From assembly GCA_012656075.1 (NCBI GenBank), contig JAAKBF010000095.1, positions 124,001-188,000 on the forward strand: a stretch of DNA of 64,000 nt, given 5' to 3'. Every line of letters begins with the position of its first letter. Position 1 is the stretch's first letter. The notes below the pieces were generated by a model. It was not told where the DNA came from. It saw only the letters and a list, made by a program, of their open reading frames with translations, and searched no databases. The translations under genes were made by a program, and so were the position numbers. Shown piece after piece: positions 1 through 9,914 of the stretch. Origin of the DNA: Phytophthora hibernalis (lineage: Eukaryota > Oomycota > Peronosporomycetes > Peronosporales > Peronosporaceae).

Positions 1-1000
1 CAGCGTGTCTAGGACAGCTTTCACGTGCAAGTACGGTCTATATGAGTGGTTAGTTATGCCCTTTGGTCTGTGCAATGCGGTACCGGCGTTCGAGCGTCTT
101 ATGGAAACTGTGTTTGTGGACCTGAAATGGAGGATCTGTCTAGTCTACCTGGATGACTGTGTGATATTCAGCAAGGATTTGCCTTCTCATCTGGTACTGT
201 TGCGCCAAGTGTTGACACGGTTCCAGCAGGCTGGCTTTAAAGTCAAGATGAAGAAGTGTCTCTGGGGGCGGAACCAAGTGGCTTTCTTGGGACACATTGT
301 GACTCCTTCCGGAATATTGCCTTATCCCGAGAAAGTGAAGGCTGTGATGAACGTACAGAGGCCTCAAGACTTGCACTGAATACGGTCACTTTTGGGTCTT
401 ACTAGCTACTTCCGACGGTATGTTCGGGGTATGCTCTGATTTCTGCTCCGCTTGAACGGTTGAAGTTGAAGGATACACCGTTCCTCTGGAATGAGGACTG
501 TGAATCGGCCTTCCGACAGCTCAAGCGTGCTCTGGTGAAGCCTTCTATTCTGATATATCCTGACGCTAAGCGCCGCTTCAAGCTATTCGTTGATTCTTCA
601 CGGTATGCTGTGGGAACGTGTCTTATGCAGGAAGTAGATGTTGTTGCTTATGCTAGCAAATTGCTGACTGGCTCACAGAACAACTGGATCACGAAACAGG
701 ACGGTATCTCGGAGATTGAGTGTTGGGGCGTGGTTTGGGCCACTAGGAAATTCAAATGCTACTTGAACAAGCGTGAGTTCGATTTGTACACGAATCACCA
801 GGTTTTGACTTGGGTCTTCAGCCCGGGTAACCGTACGACTAACTCGAAATTGGCACGCTGGGCTATGGGGCTTTCGAATCTGCAGTTCAAGGTGTTCCAC
901 AAACCTGGAACCATCATGAATCATGTGGACGGATTGTCGCGCTTACCTGCGGACGGTGCTGACCCCATAACACTAGCTGACTTGCTCAACCCGGTTCTGG
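1..1000 (+). pseudogene. Ty3/gypsy reverse transcriptase and RNase H (5' truncated by window edge)
   Basis: This is the palm and thumb of a gypsy reverse transcriptase followed by its RNase H. The first frame (5-379) has the MPFGLCNA motif and the YLDD catalytic box, then the LGHIV stretch typical of gypsy RT. The second (460 to about 960) opens with FLWNEDCESAF, carries the FVDSS acidic start of RNase H, and ends with the HVDGLSRLP motif that closes RNase H in gypsy pol. The link between them (380-460) also encodes the expected residues but in shifted frames, with one apparent shift in a GGGG run near 428. The upstream gag and protease lie outside the window. Family assignment is secure; whether the copy was ever functional here is not. 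Confidence 0.9.
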
Positions 1001-1048
1001 AAAGGAGGGCCCTTCCGATAGAAGACCTACTGAATCCGGAACCGTCTG

Positions 1049-1800
1049 ATGAAGGACGGGTTCCAAATTCGGTTGGGGAGCAGTCTGATCAAGCCGAAGA
1101 CGGGGCTGATTTCGGATATGGTGAGGACGAGGAGACCAAGGATGGCGAGGAACCGGGACAGGAGACTGACCCCAGTCAACTACAAAATTCGGAGCGGAAG
1201 GGGATTATCCCGGAACGGAGGAGGAACATCCTCCGCCGAACTGTCTTCGTTCTCCCATGGGCGTGTTCCGACTGGACAGAGAACAGTTCTTGCAAGAACA
1301 GTGGTCCTTGTCCTGGGTATGACGTTCCTTCAAGGCCGTGCTCTACCTGTGGACCCGTTCTTCAGGGCAAAGATCGTCAAGATGGCTCCCAAGTATGAAG
1401 TCTTGAACGAAGTGTTGATGAGAACGGTACACTTGCCTGCGACGGTGGTACCAGCACGGACGATAACCGTTCCAGTGGTACCGGCCGGTTACCAGGAAGT
1501 CGTTCTGCATTACTGTCATTCGGACATTCTGTCGTCTCACATGGGGTTGGCAAAGACCCGAGATCGAGTGAGACGACACGGATATTGACCTGGATGGCGC
1601 AAGGACGTTGCTGAGTACGTACGAGGATGCAGTGAGTGTGGAGGTGGAAAAGGTCATCGTCCGTGGAACCAGGGACCAATACAACGGATGCCGATAGCAG
1701 ACTTGACTGGTCCGTTCTCTGTACGCGTAGTGGATAATATAGGACCGCTGGTGATCACGGCGACTGGCAACAACGGTCTTGTGTTTCCGACGGGCTTGGG
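1049..1800 (+). pseudogene. Ty3/gypsy integrase N-terminal zinc finger and truncated core
   Basis: Downstream of RNase H the pol frame reaches an H2C2-type integrase zinc finger: HYCHSDILSSHMGLAKT near 1498-1560, then CSECGGG near 1635, followed by the linker that leads into the integrase core. The core stops making sense near 1800, where the encoded sequence no longer resembles an integrase and an open frame on the opposite strand takes over. I infer that the element was truncated or invaded at about 1800. The stretch between 1000 and 1380 is an acidic spacer with little recognisable content. Confidence 0.75.
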
Positions 1801-1806
1801 CCTTAT

Positions 1807-2398
1807 CAGTGGGAGCGTAGAGAGTGCAGTCAAAGAAGGTGCGGCGGTGCTTCATCCAGAAACGGTAGTGGGTGAGGTGGAGATCCTTGTACTCGGTAGG
1901 GTCATACCAGACACGCTGTCCACGACACGGATACGCCACTCCGAACGGTACCTTACCGAGCTGTGCTGCGGTCTTGACGAGACCGGCCAGGTCCTTCTTG
2001 ACTGTGGACGGTGCTCCGATCGGCAACTCAAACGTGAACAGAGGCGTCTTCAACCTGGACTTGCCCGACGTTTTCTGTTTCTTGGTCGACTTGGGCTTGC
2101 CGGAACTGCGGGTCATGGGACGCTTGGATGGCCGTGACGTAGGAGCGGGAAGTGCCTGAAAGAGACTATGGACTGGCGGTTCTCGGGGTCCTGATCTAGG
2201 CTTCTTCGACCGCGGCACGGATACGGTCGGCCGCGACTGCCCTGGGGTTGGGTGACAAAGAATTTGTCTTAGACATGGCGTCGGTGGTGAGGCTGGGAGT
2301 GGAGTGAGCGGTGTACGGCAGATTGGCGAATGGCCAGTGCTATCCGCTGTTGCGCGGTGATTGATGGCTACTGAACCTAGTCGGTTCACTTCAATCAA
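1807..2398 (-). CDS. Unrecognised open frame, P/S/T-rich and basic, inverted against the gypsy pol
   Basis: A long open frame runs on the minus strand from about 2398 and continues antisense into the gypsy integrase, where it is only a shadow. The part above about 1807 has a proline/serine/threonine-rich N-terminus, a strongly basic patch (KSTKKQK) and a more globular C-terminal stretch with aromatic residues. I do not recognise the family. Its position at the break of the gypsy copy suggests it belongs to another, inverted repeat element rather than a host gene, but this is inference. Confidence 0.3.
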
Positions 2399-2609
2399 CT
2401 ATGGAGGCCGGAGGCACGGTTCAAATCATTAAGAATGGCACGAGTGGAGCGAAAGGGGACAGGAAACTTCAACTGTGATTAACAGTTATGGACTTACGGC
2501 TTTCGATACGGAAGACTGAGCAACCGTGCGGAGAATGACGCTAATTGACCTCCGTCATCACTATGGTTTAGTTGACCGGGTCGTTCGTCATTTTTGATCT
2601 ACTAGAAAC

Positions 2610-3255
2610 ATGGGGTTTGCTTGGAACGTGGTGCAGTGGAGCTTGACTACGGTAGGCGTGCTAGGGGATGGCTTCAGCAACTTCGGAGGCACTTACTGGC
2701 GCGAGATCATCTGTGCTCTGGGGTGTGTGCTAGTGTGGGTAATCACCCAACCGCTCCGTGAAGTGGCTGTTCGACTGTGCCTGGAGGTTAGTTTCTTCGT
2801 CTATAAGTGGGCCAAGATCGTGAAACGGTGCCTGCGTCGCTATCGACACTTCGTGCGTGGGCCATCGGTTCAAGACCGCGATCGGGGCGCTCGATGGTGG
2901 AAAACCTACGAAGCCCTGTGGCTGACGCCAATGATCATTTACAAGCGGGGCACGAGCACGAGGAAGGGCTGGGACGGCTAATGTACAAGTGGATCGATGC
3001 GTTCCACGCTTACTGGCGTGTGTTCCTGCCGGACACGACAGAGTACGGTTGGCACACGACCGTGAAATAGGCAAAAGGGATTCGAGTTGACGCATGGAGA
3101 ACGGTAGAGCGTGCTCGTTGCGCTGTGAAGGTCGCTTGGATGATGGTTTCGCTGTTGCTATACTTGGTATTCTATGGGGTGCTGTACGCCTACGAAGGGA
3201 TGGAATGGTTGTGTGGCAGATGGTTCCGGTGTGATTGCGCTACTACTAGTGGTGA
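2610..3255 (+). pseudogene. Putative two-segment membrane protein within repeat sequence
   Basis: An open frame from an ATG at 2610 encodes a hydrophobic stretch (IICALGCVLVWVITQPL) near residue 32, followed by aromatic and basic residues. After a frame change and a stop near 3070 the encoded sequence continues (MYKWIDAFHAYWRVF, then a second hydrophobic segment MMVSLLLYLVFYGVLYAY near 3140-3195). I read this as one broken coding region for a protein with at least two membrane segments. It lies between gypsy and Harbinger sequences, so it may be an accessory ORF of an LTR element. The family is not recognised. Confidence 0.35.
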
Positions 3256-4300
3256 ACTATAGCCTCTCGGGAGCAGGCAATGTGGTCATGTACGACAACC
3301 TGACCGTGCATGCGGAAGCAGTGGAGGTGACCTGTTTCGTTTGCTCCGTGAGCGTATTTAGCCACGTGTGGGGATGATTTGAAGCGTCTTCGTTGGGAAG
3401 ATCACCGTGGAAGAAGGTCGGTGCAGCGTACCAAGAATGGAAGGATGACATGCACGACATCGAGCACGCTCAGAGAGTCAGCGGGCTGTACTGGGACCTA
3501 GACGATCTCCGTGGACCACAACCGGAGGTGGTGTTGGCCGGTACTCGTGAGGTCGCCGTGCCATGACGGAGCAGCTTCGCCACGTTCGACAGGAAGCGGC
3601 TCGACGAGGGCGTCTAGGTTCGGTTGGGGAGGATGTCCAGAGTCAGAACGGTGGCAATCGTCTTGGCTCAGAATCAATCCGGCTTGACGGGGTTTCTGAT
3701 CAACTTCGTGCCGAGCAGCAACGGGAGGATGAGCTGGCGGCCCTGTCGCAGTTATGCTGGGATGGTCGCTCAGTGACGCAACCATACATTTTGGCTCTAT
3801 TTGGTGGGACCCTGGGATTGGTGGAACCGGGGCCCCCATTTTTGAATTGAAGTTCCGGCCAAGGTATGCGGGCGGCGACGGCGTCGCGGCGTTGCCAGGA
3901 CGGGTGACACGAACATGAAGAGGACAAGGACAAGGACAAGAGTGTGCCGAGGCGACGGAAGGGGTGTCGACTCAGGCACGGTGCGATTGCAGAAGACGGT
4001 ACGCGTAGGAATAGGAATAGGAGGACGGAAGGATGGTCGCCTCCAAGAGCAGAAAAGTTCAGTCATGAAAAATCTTGGAACCAGCAAGTTGAGATCTTTT
4101 ATATTAGACACCTTTCGAGACCCGTGTTGTTTATCACTTGTGGGGTAGAAGCACATAAACAAACCATTTCTGCGGCGGCTAACCAATATCCAACAAACCC
4201 TGTCGGACAAAGCGGTGAAATCGCCACTCTATCCAACACCTTCGTTGGATGTGAGGGGCTAGGCGATAACTCTAAGTCCTGATTTTTTATTTCTTTGTAG
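3256..4300. other. Repeat-like stretch without a supportable gene
   Basis: Only short, shifting frames occur here. A fragment near 3400-3560 (YQEWKDDMHDIEHAQ) looks protein-like and may extend the preceding membrane-protein relic. A purine-rich block with repeated GGACAAGGACAAG lies near 3915-3940. A candidate intron acceptor (TTTCTTTGTAG) ends at about 4300 and would fit the start of the next coding region. I see no LTR or terminal inverted repeat that can be paired confidently. Confidence 0.4.
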
Positions 4301-4312
4301 AGCTATTACGCA

Positions 4313-5411
4313 TTGCAGGTCTTGTCATCGCGCTCCCTCCCTCATTCAAAGATTTCTGCTCCAAAGCTGCTGGACGATCGGACTTCTCAACTTCGCCAGA
4401 TGCAAGATGTTCTAGACCTTCGCGTCGGCCGCCAAGCTCGCTCAAGGAGCACCAGCAGTAGTTCGGACGACATTGTGTCGGAGAGAGAGACTGCCATCAG
4501 TGGTAGCGCTCCATTGCACGAGGAAGAGGAGCTGGCTCCGTACTGGGGAGAAGCTATAGCAGTAACAGAGGAGAAGATGAGAACGATCCCAACATCTCAA
4601 ACGCGGAAAACAACTCGACAGTCGAGCTGCCAGTGCAGGACGCGCATGGTGCGAGGGACAACTCAGCTGCTGATCGCAACATGCGTCAACGTTTCGGCCC
4701 AGAGGAGGATTACCTTCTCGCTGTGCAAGTAAACGTCGACGCGCTATTTATGGCCGAGCACGGCGAAGTTAACAAGAAATGGCAGCGGCTTGCAGACAAG
4801 TTCAACCCCAGCCCAAACTTCAACATGAAGGTTATCAAGGGAACAACTGCAAAGGCACGCTTCAAGGCCTTACTAGCGAAGCACCGTGCATGGGAGTCGG
4901 AGTCCGCAAAGAAGTCGGGCACGGACGAGAGCGAGACACCATTCATCCGCGTCATGACCGAACTGGTATCAAGTGTCGACGACTATGAAGCCAAAGTCGC
5001 GAACAAAACGGCCACCAAGAAAGGGGTGCAGCTGGCAACAGATCACTCGGGTGAGGTTGTCCGTCAAGCCGCCGTAGCCCGGATTCAACTCGTCTCTCTC
5101 GTGGTGACATTCCTGACACTGAACCAAATGAAGGGGAGGGGCCTGCTGGAAAATAGAACCGGCCTAAACGCGGCAAAGGTCAACCCGAGTTGATGGAGTT
5201 GCTAGAGGAGTCTAAGATGCAGAGGGCGTCGATGTTTCAAGATTTTATGAAGCAGCAGCACGACGAGCAGAAGCATCGACTAGATTTTGAGAGGGAGGAA
5301 CGAGCAAAGGACCGAGTGGAGCGCGCAGAAGAGCGAAAAGAGCGTCAACAAGAGCGAAATGTTCAAACAAAGCTAATTGCTAGTCTTCTCGAGAGAATAT
5401 CAAAGGGCTAA
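4313..5411 (+). CDS. Myb/SANT-like DNA-binding protein of a PIF/Harbinger element
   Basis: Three overlapping frames form one likely protein: an S/T-rich acidic N-terminus (4313 to about 4690), a Myb/SANT-like domain (about 4680-5000, with FGPEEDYLLAVQV and NKKWQRLADKFNP), and a charged coiled-coil C-terminus (5190-5411, rich in E, R, K and Q). PIF/Harbinger elements usually carry two genes, a DDE transposase and a Myb-like protein thought to recruit it to DNA. This ORF faces the transposase at 5447-6713 tail to tail, which is the expected pairing. Frame changes near 4690 and 5110-5190 could be assembly errors or real decay. Confidence 0.7.
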
Positions 5412-5446
5412 AACAGTTGGCGTGTTGGTCGTAGTAAGCTGATTTG

Positions 5447-6713
5447 CTACGGCTTTCGAAAGTAGTCTTCTAGTGGCGGAGGCGTACAGTTAAAGTATTT
5501 GCTAATCTGATTGCCATTGTGCACGCACGTCGAAGCATTCGTGAGCAGTACCGCCACGCGAACCATTCTCGCAACAGGAGTCAGCAGGATCTTATGCTTC
5601 TTATTCCAGTCAAGAAATTCCCACTTCTTCTTGATGATACCGAATAACCATTCGATCGATACTCGTGACTTGCTCATGATGACGTTGAAGCGCTTTTCCG
5701 CACTATTCACGTAGGCATTACGAAATGGACTGCACAGCAGGTCATTAATCCCGTACGCGGGATCCCCATATATCACCACGCCTAAGTCTTTGATCAAGCG
5801 GCTGCGCGAGATATACGGAAGAAGCCTACTCTCGCGGAGCATGGTAGAGTCATGAAGCCGGCCTTCGATAGCTCCATAGAAGGAAATGCATAGTCCTGCC
5901 AGCGCCACAGCACAAATATTAGTGATAACGAAACTGTATGTTGATCTTGCATTCTCAGCTTACCATCCGGAGTGCACACCCTGGTAATTCAAGCAGAGTC
6001 GTCTTTTATGACCGCTGTAGCTGACCTTCTGCAGGTTTTCCTTGTCGTCTACTGGGATGCAGTTGACTGCTTCCTGAAGAGCTTGGAGTCGTTTTTGCGT
6101 TTCCCGGACGGCAATTAAATCCCTTCGTCCCTTCGATGAACATGGAGATTTTGGTGACAACGCCCCCGTTTTGTCAGTGACAGCTTGCACATACAGAGCG
6201 TGCCGCTCAGCATACACATGATGATGAAAGAAGGTATGTCTTTCCATTCATTGTCGAGGAAGCAATCTAAACGAGCAAAAATACAAATCGTTAGCCGCAT
6301 TAGTTGGTCCATGTGTGACTCCCTACTAAATAAGTACTCACAGATATCCGTAATGATGCGGCTGCACGCCGGATCTGAGCGCCCAAATTGCTTCCGAATT
6401 CGAGGGAGCTTCCCAGGGTACGAAAGACGATAACACAGCATAGCCAGTGCTTCAACGCCTAAGAGGCGGTCCCCGCACCGCTGACGAACACGTGCGGCAT
6501 GTTAGTTGCACCGGTCAGTTGCTGTAGCTCTGAGCAAGTGAAGCGAAAGTCCTCGTGTGCATTGGCATCAGGATAGGTGCCAAAGTTGAAGCGCACATCT
6601 GGAATAAGCGGCCGTTCGACGTCGGCTGCACTCTGCCTCAACAGAAGAGCTTCCACAGTATCGTCGAGCAGCAGGAGAGCCGTGGCAGCAGCAACACTGG
6701 ATCTTTCCATCAC
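5447..6713 (-). CDS. PIF/Harbinger DDE transposase
   Basis: The N-terminus (6713-6459) has the FRFTCSELQQLTG region, followed by the HTH-like GKLPRIRKQFGRS segment. The core includes SGHKRRLCLNYQGV, then GRLHDSTMLRES, the GDPAYG motif with the second catalytic aspartate, and VSIEWLFGIIKKKWEFLD with the catalytic glutamate. This is the order in DDE_Tnp_4 transposases. At least two introns are supported: about 6268-6343 (GTGAGT to TTTAG) and about 5900-5963 (GTAAGC to GGCAG), the latter joining the TPDG and LCISFYG segments in frame. One frame break falls in a CCCC run (6471-6474) and fits a one-base loss. Terminal inverted repeats were not found, so element limits are unknown. Confidence 0.85.
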
Positions 6714-6739
6714 CTCGAGGCGCTAACTCGAACACTGAG

Positions 6740-7160
6740 CCCTTCCGGAGCTGTTGCGAACAGTCACTTGCATGATCCAACAAATATCGTCCATCGAAAG
6801 AAAATTTTGCTGGTTGTAGTTTGTGGGATATGGGCTAGAAGCTATCCATAACCAGTATTCAACAATCGCCCCGAAAGGTGTCCATTGATTTGTTAGTTCT
6901 GAACTACTCTCCGGTACGCACCTTCCTGCTATACGCCTCGAGGACCGTCCTAAATCAAGGCGGCTCGCGACAGCTTGGTGGGGCGCAGCAGATGGAAAAA
7001 TCGCAGGCCACAATGCAGTAAGCGAGGTACCGGTACCAATATTACAACATTGCAAAAGTTTCTGATCTATCACCTCGCCCATGAGTCATGACGTGGCGTT
7101 CACTATTTCATTGGTCGAAACGTTCCAATCACATCTCTCCATTCCCCCTCACTCAAACAT
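6740..7160. other. No gene seen between the Harbinger transposase and the MITE
   Basis: Short open frames only; none shows recognisable domains or composition. The stretch probably holds the 5' flank of the transposase and the still unidentified terminus of the Harbinger element. Confidence 0.4.
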
Positions 7161-7324
7161 GTGGATGATCTAAGGAGGCCGCTAAAGACAAATGAGGTGG
7201 CAGATTGGACACAAACATGATGTAGGAGACCGCTAAAGACAAATGAGGTGGCAGATTGGACACAAACATGATTTGTGTCCAATCTTCCACCTCATTTGTC
7301 TTGCTGTCTCTTTAGATCATCCAC
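7161..7324. mobile_element. MITE-like element with long terminal inverted repeat
   Basis: The left end starts GTGGATGATCTAA at 7161 and the right end reads its reverse complement, finishing at 7324. The arms stay complementary for about 55 bp with small mismatches (GACAAATGAGGTGG on both arms, in opposite orientation). Inside the left half a block of about 42 bp is repeated directly (near 7181-7222 and 7228-7271). There is no ORF. I could not identify a target-site duplication (left flank CAT, right flank GTA), so the superfamily is unassigned. Confidence 0.7.
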
Positions 7325-8314
7325 GTAACCCGCTGGACGCTGCTCACCGCGGCTGTCGCTGTCTCTGTCCACCAAAAAGACGCAAAGGCGCCCGCTGCCT
7401 CCGAGTGTGCGGCGCCGGCCGTCGTGTCCGCCTTCGAGGCCAAGATCGGGAGTCTACAGGAAGCCAACGCCGCGTTAAAGCTGCAAGTGGACACAGAGAC
7501 CGCCGCCAAGACGCAGCTATTGGCCGACGCTGCGAAGGAGCATGAAACTATCGTACTTAAGCTGCAGGACGAGATCGCGGCGCTGTCCACTGACCTGGCG
7601 GCGCTGGAGAAGGACGTGGAGAGCCAACGTCAGGCTCAAGACAAGGCCCAGAAGCTGCTCAAGGCGGAGGAAGCGCGCGCGGCCTCTCGAGACAGTGACG
7701 TCGCTAAACTGGAGAAGACGCTGGCTCAGGAACGCTCTGCAGCTTCTCAGAATGACGCCGAGTTGAAGGCTGCACTGGCCAAACTGACTGAGCAGACGAA
7801 GCGCGTCTCGAAGCTTGAAAAGAGTCACCAGAGTGTGGAGAAGAAGCATCAGGCGCTGTTGAAGGAACTTGGAGAGGCTAAATCAGTGGAACTGACGCTG
7901 GCTTCGCTGCTGTCGGCGTACTTCGATGACGCGCTGGTGCTGGCGGAGCAGGCCGTGGAGTTCGCCCAGCTGAAGCTCGACGAGCTGTCGGAGACGCTGG
8001 AACAGGTGCAGAGCAGGATCACATAGCCCAAGAAGACGGCGTGTGACGCCTCAAGTAGATTCTACCAGGATAATGTGGCCGAGACACTGGACCCGATCTT
8101 TTGGACGTCCACAAGACAGTGGACCCAATCTTGGCTGACGTGCACAAGGCTGTGAACCCCCATATTGAGAAGTAAGTGCCGCTCGTGCAGGAAGAAGTGT
8201 TCAAGGCCAAGGAGCTGGCGGTGCAATACTCGCAGGACGCGCTGCGACGTGCCAAGCTGGCGCGCAGCGATGTGATCACGTTTCTGGAGCAGAATGAGCA
8301 TGTCGCGGGACATG

Positions 8315-9536
8315 TGTAATGAATAGCAAAAGAAAAGTGAATTGACTTTAGTCCGCGACGCCTGCCTTGCCGTATCCCGCACTACTGGTCGTCGTGGTTT
8401 CTAGACTCGTAATTGTAAACCTGCTCTTCAACTGTGATGCCTCGTAACCACTATGACTCGTAAACGTGTTCCCCACTGCAATGACGAAATAACGGATATG
8501 CTGTTATATCCGTTAGACGACCCCGTTTTAATAGTTAGCATACTCTTATTTGTGAGGGCAGTCTGGCGCAATGTGCTCCACTTCCTTGCAGCGGTGACAC
8601 GTGGCAGACTTGGTCCAGTTGCGGTCGACCTCTTCAGTCGATGCGCTTGAGAAAAGCGCATTCTCGAACTGGGAACCCCAGTCGATGGCGTCCTCGAGAG
8701 TGCCCGGACTCTTTTCGTTGATGAATCGACAGGTGTCCTCCGCGTAGACCTTGCTGGAAGTAGAACCTCTACTCGAGCGGTTCAGTGCACTGAATCAGAA
8801 TATTCTGAAATTCAGACACGTAATCATGGTAGGACCCATGTTGACGCAACTTGCACAGGCGTTGACGTAGATCGACTCGAAATCACGTGCGCGGAAGCGC
8901 TTACGTATTTCGGTCTTGAACAGGCTCCACGTCCTTCGTAGTCCGTGTGCCTGGTAGTGCTGGCAGAAAGCATGGTACCAGCTCATTGCCAACGGGCCCA
9001 AATTTCCAGCCACGATTGGGACGAAAGTGGCGTCCTGAGGGTCCATGGGCTGGCCGTAGTATTCCGCGGTAGCGAAGAGCCAGAGATCGAGGTCTTCGTT
9101 GAACTTGCCTTGCGTCACGACGCTTGGCTGGCAGCGTCTTCATTGTTTGCTGCATGTTCCTCGTTTCCTCCGCCATTTGGGTGGCAAAGCTCTCTTGCTG
9201 GGCTTGCATGAGCTGCATGAGGTGCTCGATGGTCACCGTGGTGTTCGACGACATGGATGCTCGACGGCAGGACAGAGCTCGACGGCGAGTAGGATGCTCG
9301 AAGGCTTGGCGCGTGAGGAAGTTTGGGCTTGGACGCAAGTGCTACTATGTAATGAATAGCAAAAAGAAAAGTGAATTGACTTTAGTCCGCGACGCCTGCC
9401 TTGCCGTATCCCGCACTACTAGACTCGTAATCGTAAACCTGCTCTTCAACTGTGATGCCTCGTAATCACTATGACTCGTAAACGTGTTCCCCAAGTGCAA
9501 TGACGAAATGACGGATATGCTGTTATATCCGCTACA
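8315..9536 (-). mobile_element. Small gag-only LTR retroelement (TRIM-like), TSD ACATG
   Basis: Two near-identical LTRs flank about 830 bp of internal sequence: 8315-8517 and 9348-9536, both starting TGTAATGAATAGC. The right copy ends in CTACA. The left copy has about 16 extra bases after CACTACT. The element is bounded by ACATG at 8310-8314 and again at 9537-9541, a perfect five-base target-site duplication. The gag reads on the minus strand, so the right LTR is the 5' LTR. No reverse transcriptase is present, so it would depend on a partner element. Confidence 0.9.
8535..9254 (-). pseudogene. Retrotransposon gag with CCHC zinc knuckle
   Basis: From an ATG at 9254 the frame gives MSSNTTVTIEHLMQLMQAQQ, a helical gag N-terminus. 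A shifted frame (9118-8795) then gives the conserved gag core (FATAEYYGQPM, LAMSWYHAF, FRARDFE). Near 8610-8550 another frame encodes the CX2CX4HX4C knuckle CHRCKEVEHIAPDC. This is the Retrotrans_gag layout. At least two frame changes and a stop separate the pieces. It is the only coding content of the small LTR element. Confidence 0.75.
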
Positions 9537-9914
9537 ACATGCGTTTTTGATGGAGTGCCGGTGCCGCTGGTGCTGCTCCAGACCCGCTTGGCGCTGAGAT
9601 TGGCGTGGTGGCTGTTCACGACGACGCTGTGCATGCTCACGTGCGGCTTGTGCTGCGGCGCGCGTAAGCGTAGTTGTTGATCGACACAGTCGAGGTCGTC
9701 GCAGGAATGGGTCCGGATGAAACTGAAGGGTGAAAGCGCAATGGGGGTATGGAGGCAAGGAGCTGGGGAAATCCTGAAGTGCAGCGGGGCATATGGCGTG
9801 AAACGAAAAACAGACTATCGCTTTCTCAACGCTCTTGATAAACAGAATACACAAGTACTTCCGTGTTGAACCTTCGTTTGGTCCGCAACGTGCATCCAGT
9901 ATCAGCCAACAGTC

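Larger units (their letters stand above)
7325..9680 (+). pseudogene. Secreted-type coiled-coil protein, 5' truncated and split by an LTR element
   Basis: The reading frame at 7325 enters directly at a signal-peptide-like core (RWTLLTAAVAVSV) without a start codon, because the MITE ends immediately upstream and an in-frame stop lies at 7313. An alanine/leucine/glutamate-rich coiled coil runs to a stop at 8024. After further stops and frame changes the homologous reading continues (DVHKTVDPILADVHKAV, then VQEEVFKAKELAVQYSQDA) to 8314. There a 1.2-kb LTR element is inserted. Beyond it (9542-9680) the frame resumes with a hydrophobic segment and a short basic Cys-rich tail (CGLCCGARKRSC). I infer a secreted or membrane-anchored coiled-coil protein of a family I associate with oomycetes; function is unknown. 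Several independent lesions make this a true pseudogene. Confidence 0.7.

Noticed and set aside
1343..1806. The minus-strand frame across the gypsy integrase as a gene
   Set aside because: It is antisense to a recognisable integrase finger and has no coding signal of its own there.
4190..4260. Left terminal inverted repeat of the Harbinger element (GTCGGACAAAGCGGTG)
   Set aside because: No complementary partner was found on the right side of the transposase.
7181..7272. A CRISPR-like direct repeat
   Set aside because: Only two units with a few bases between them, inside an inverted-repeat element in a eukaryotic genome.
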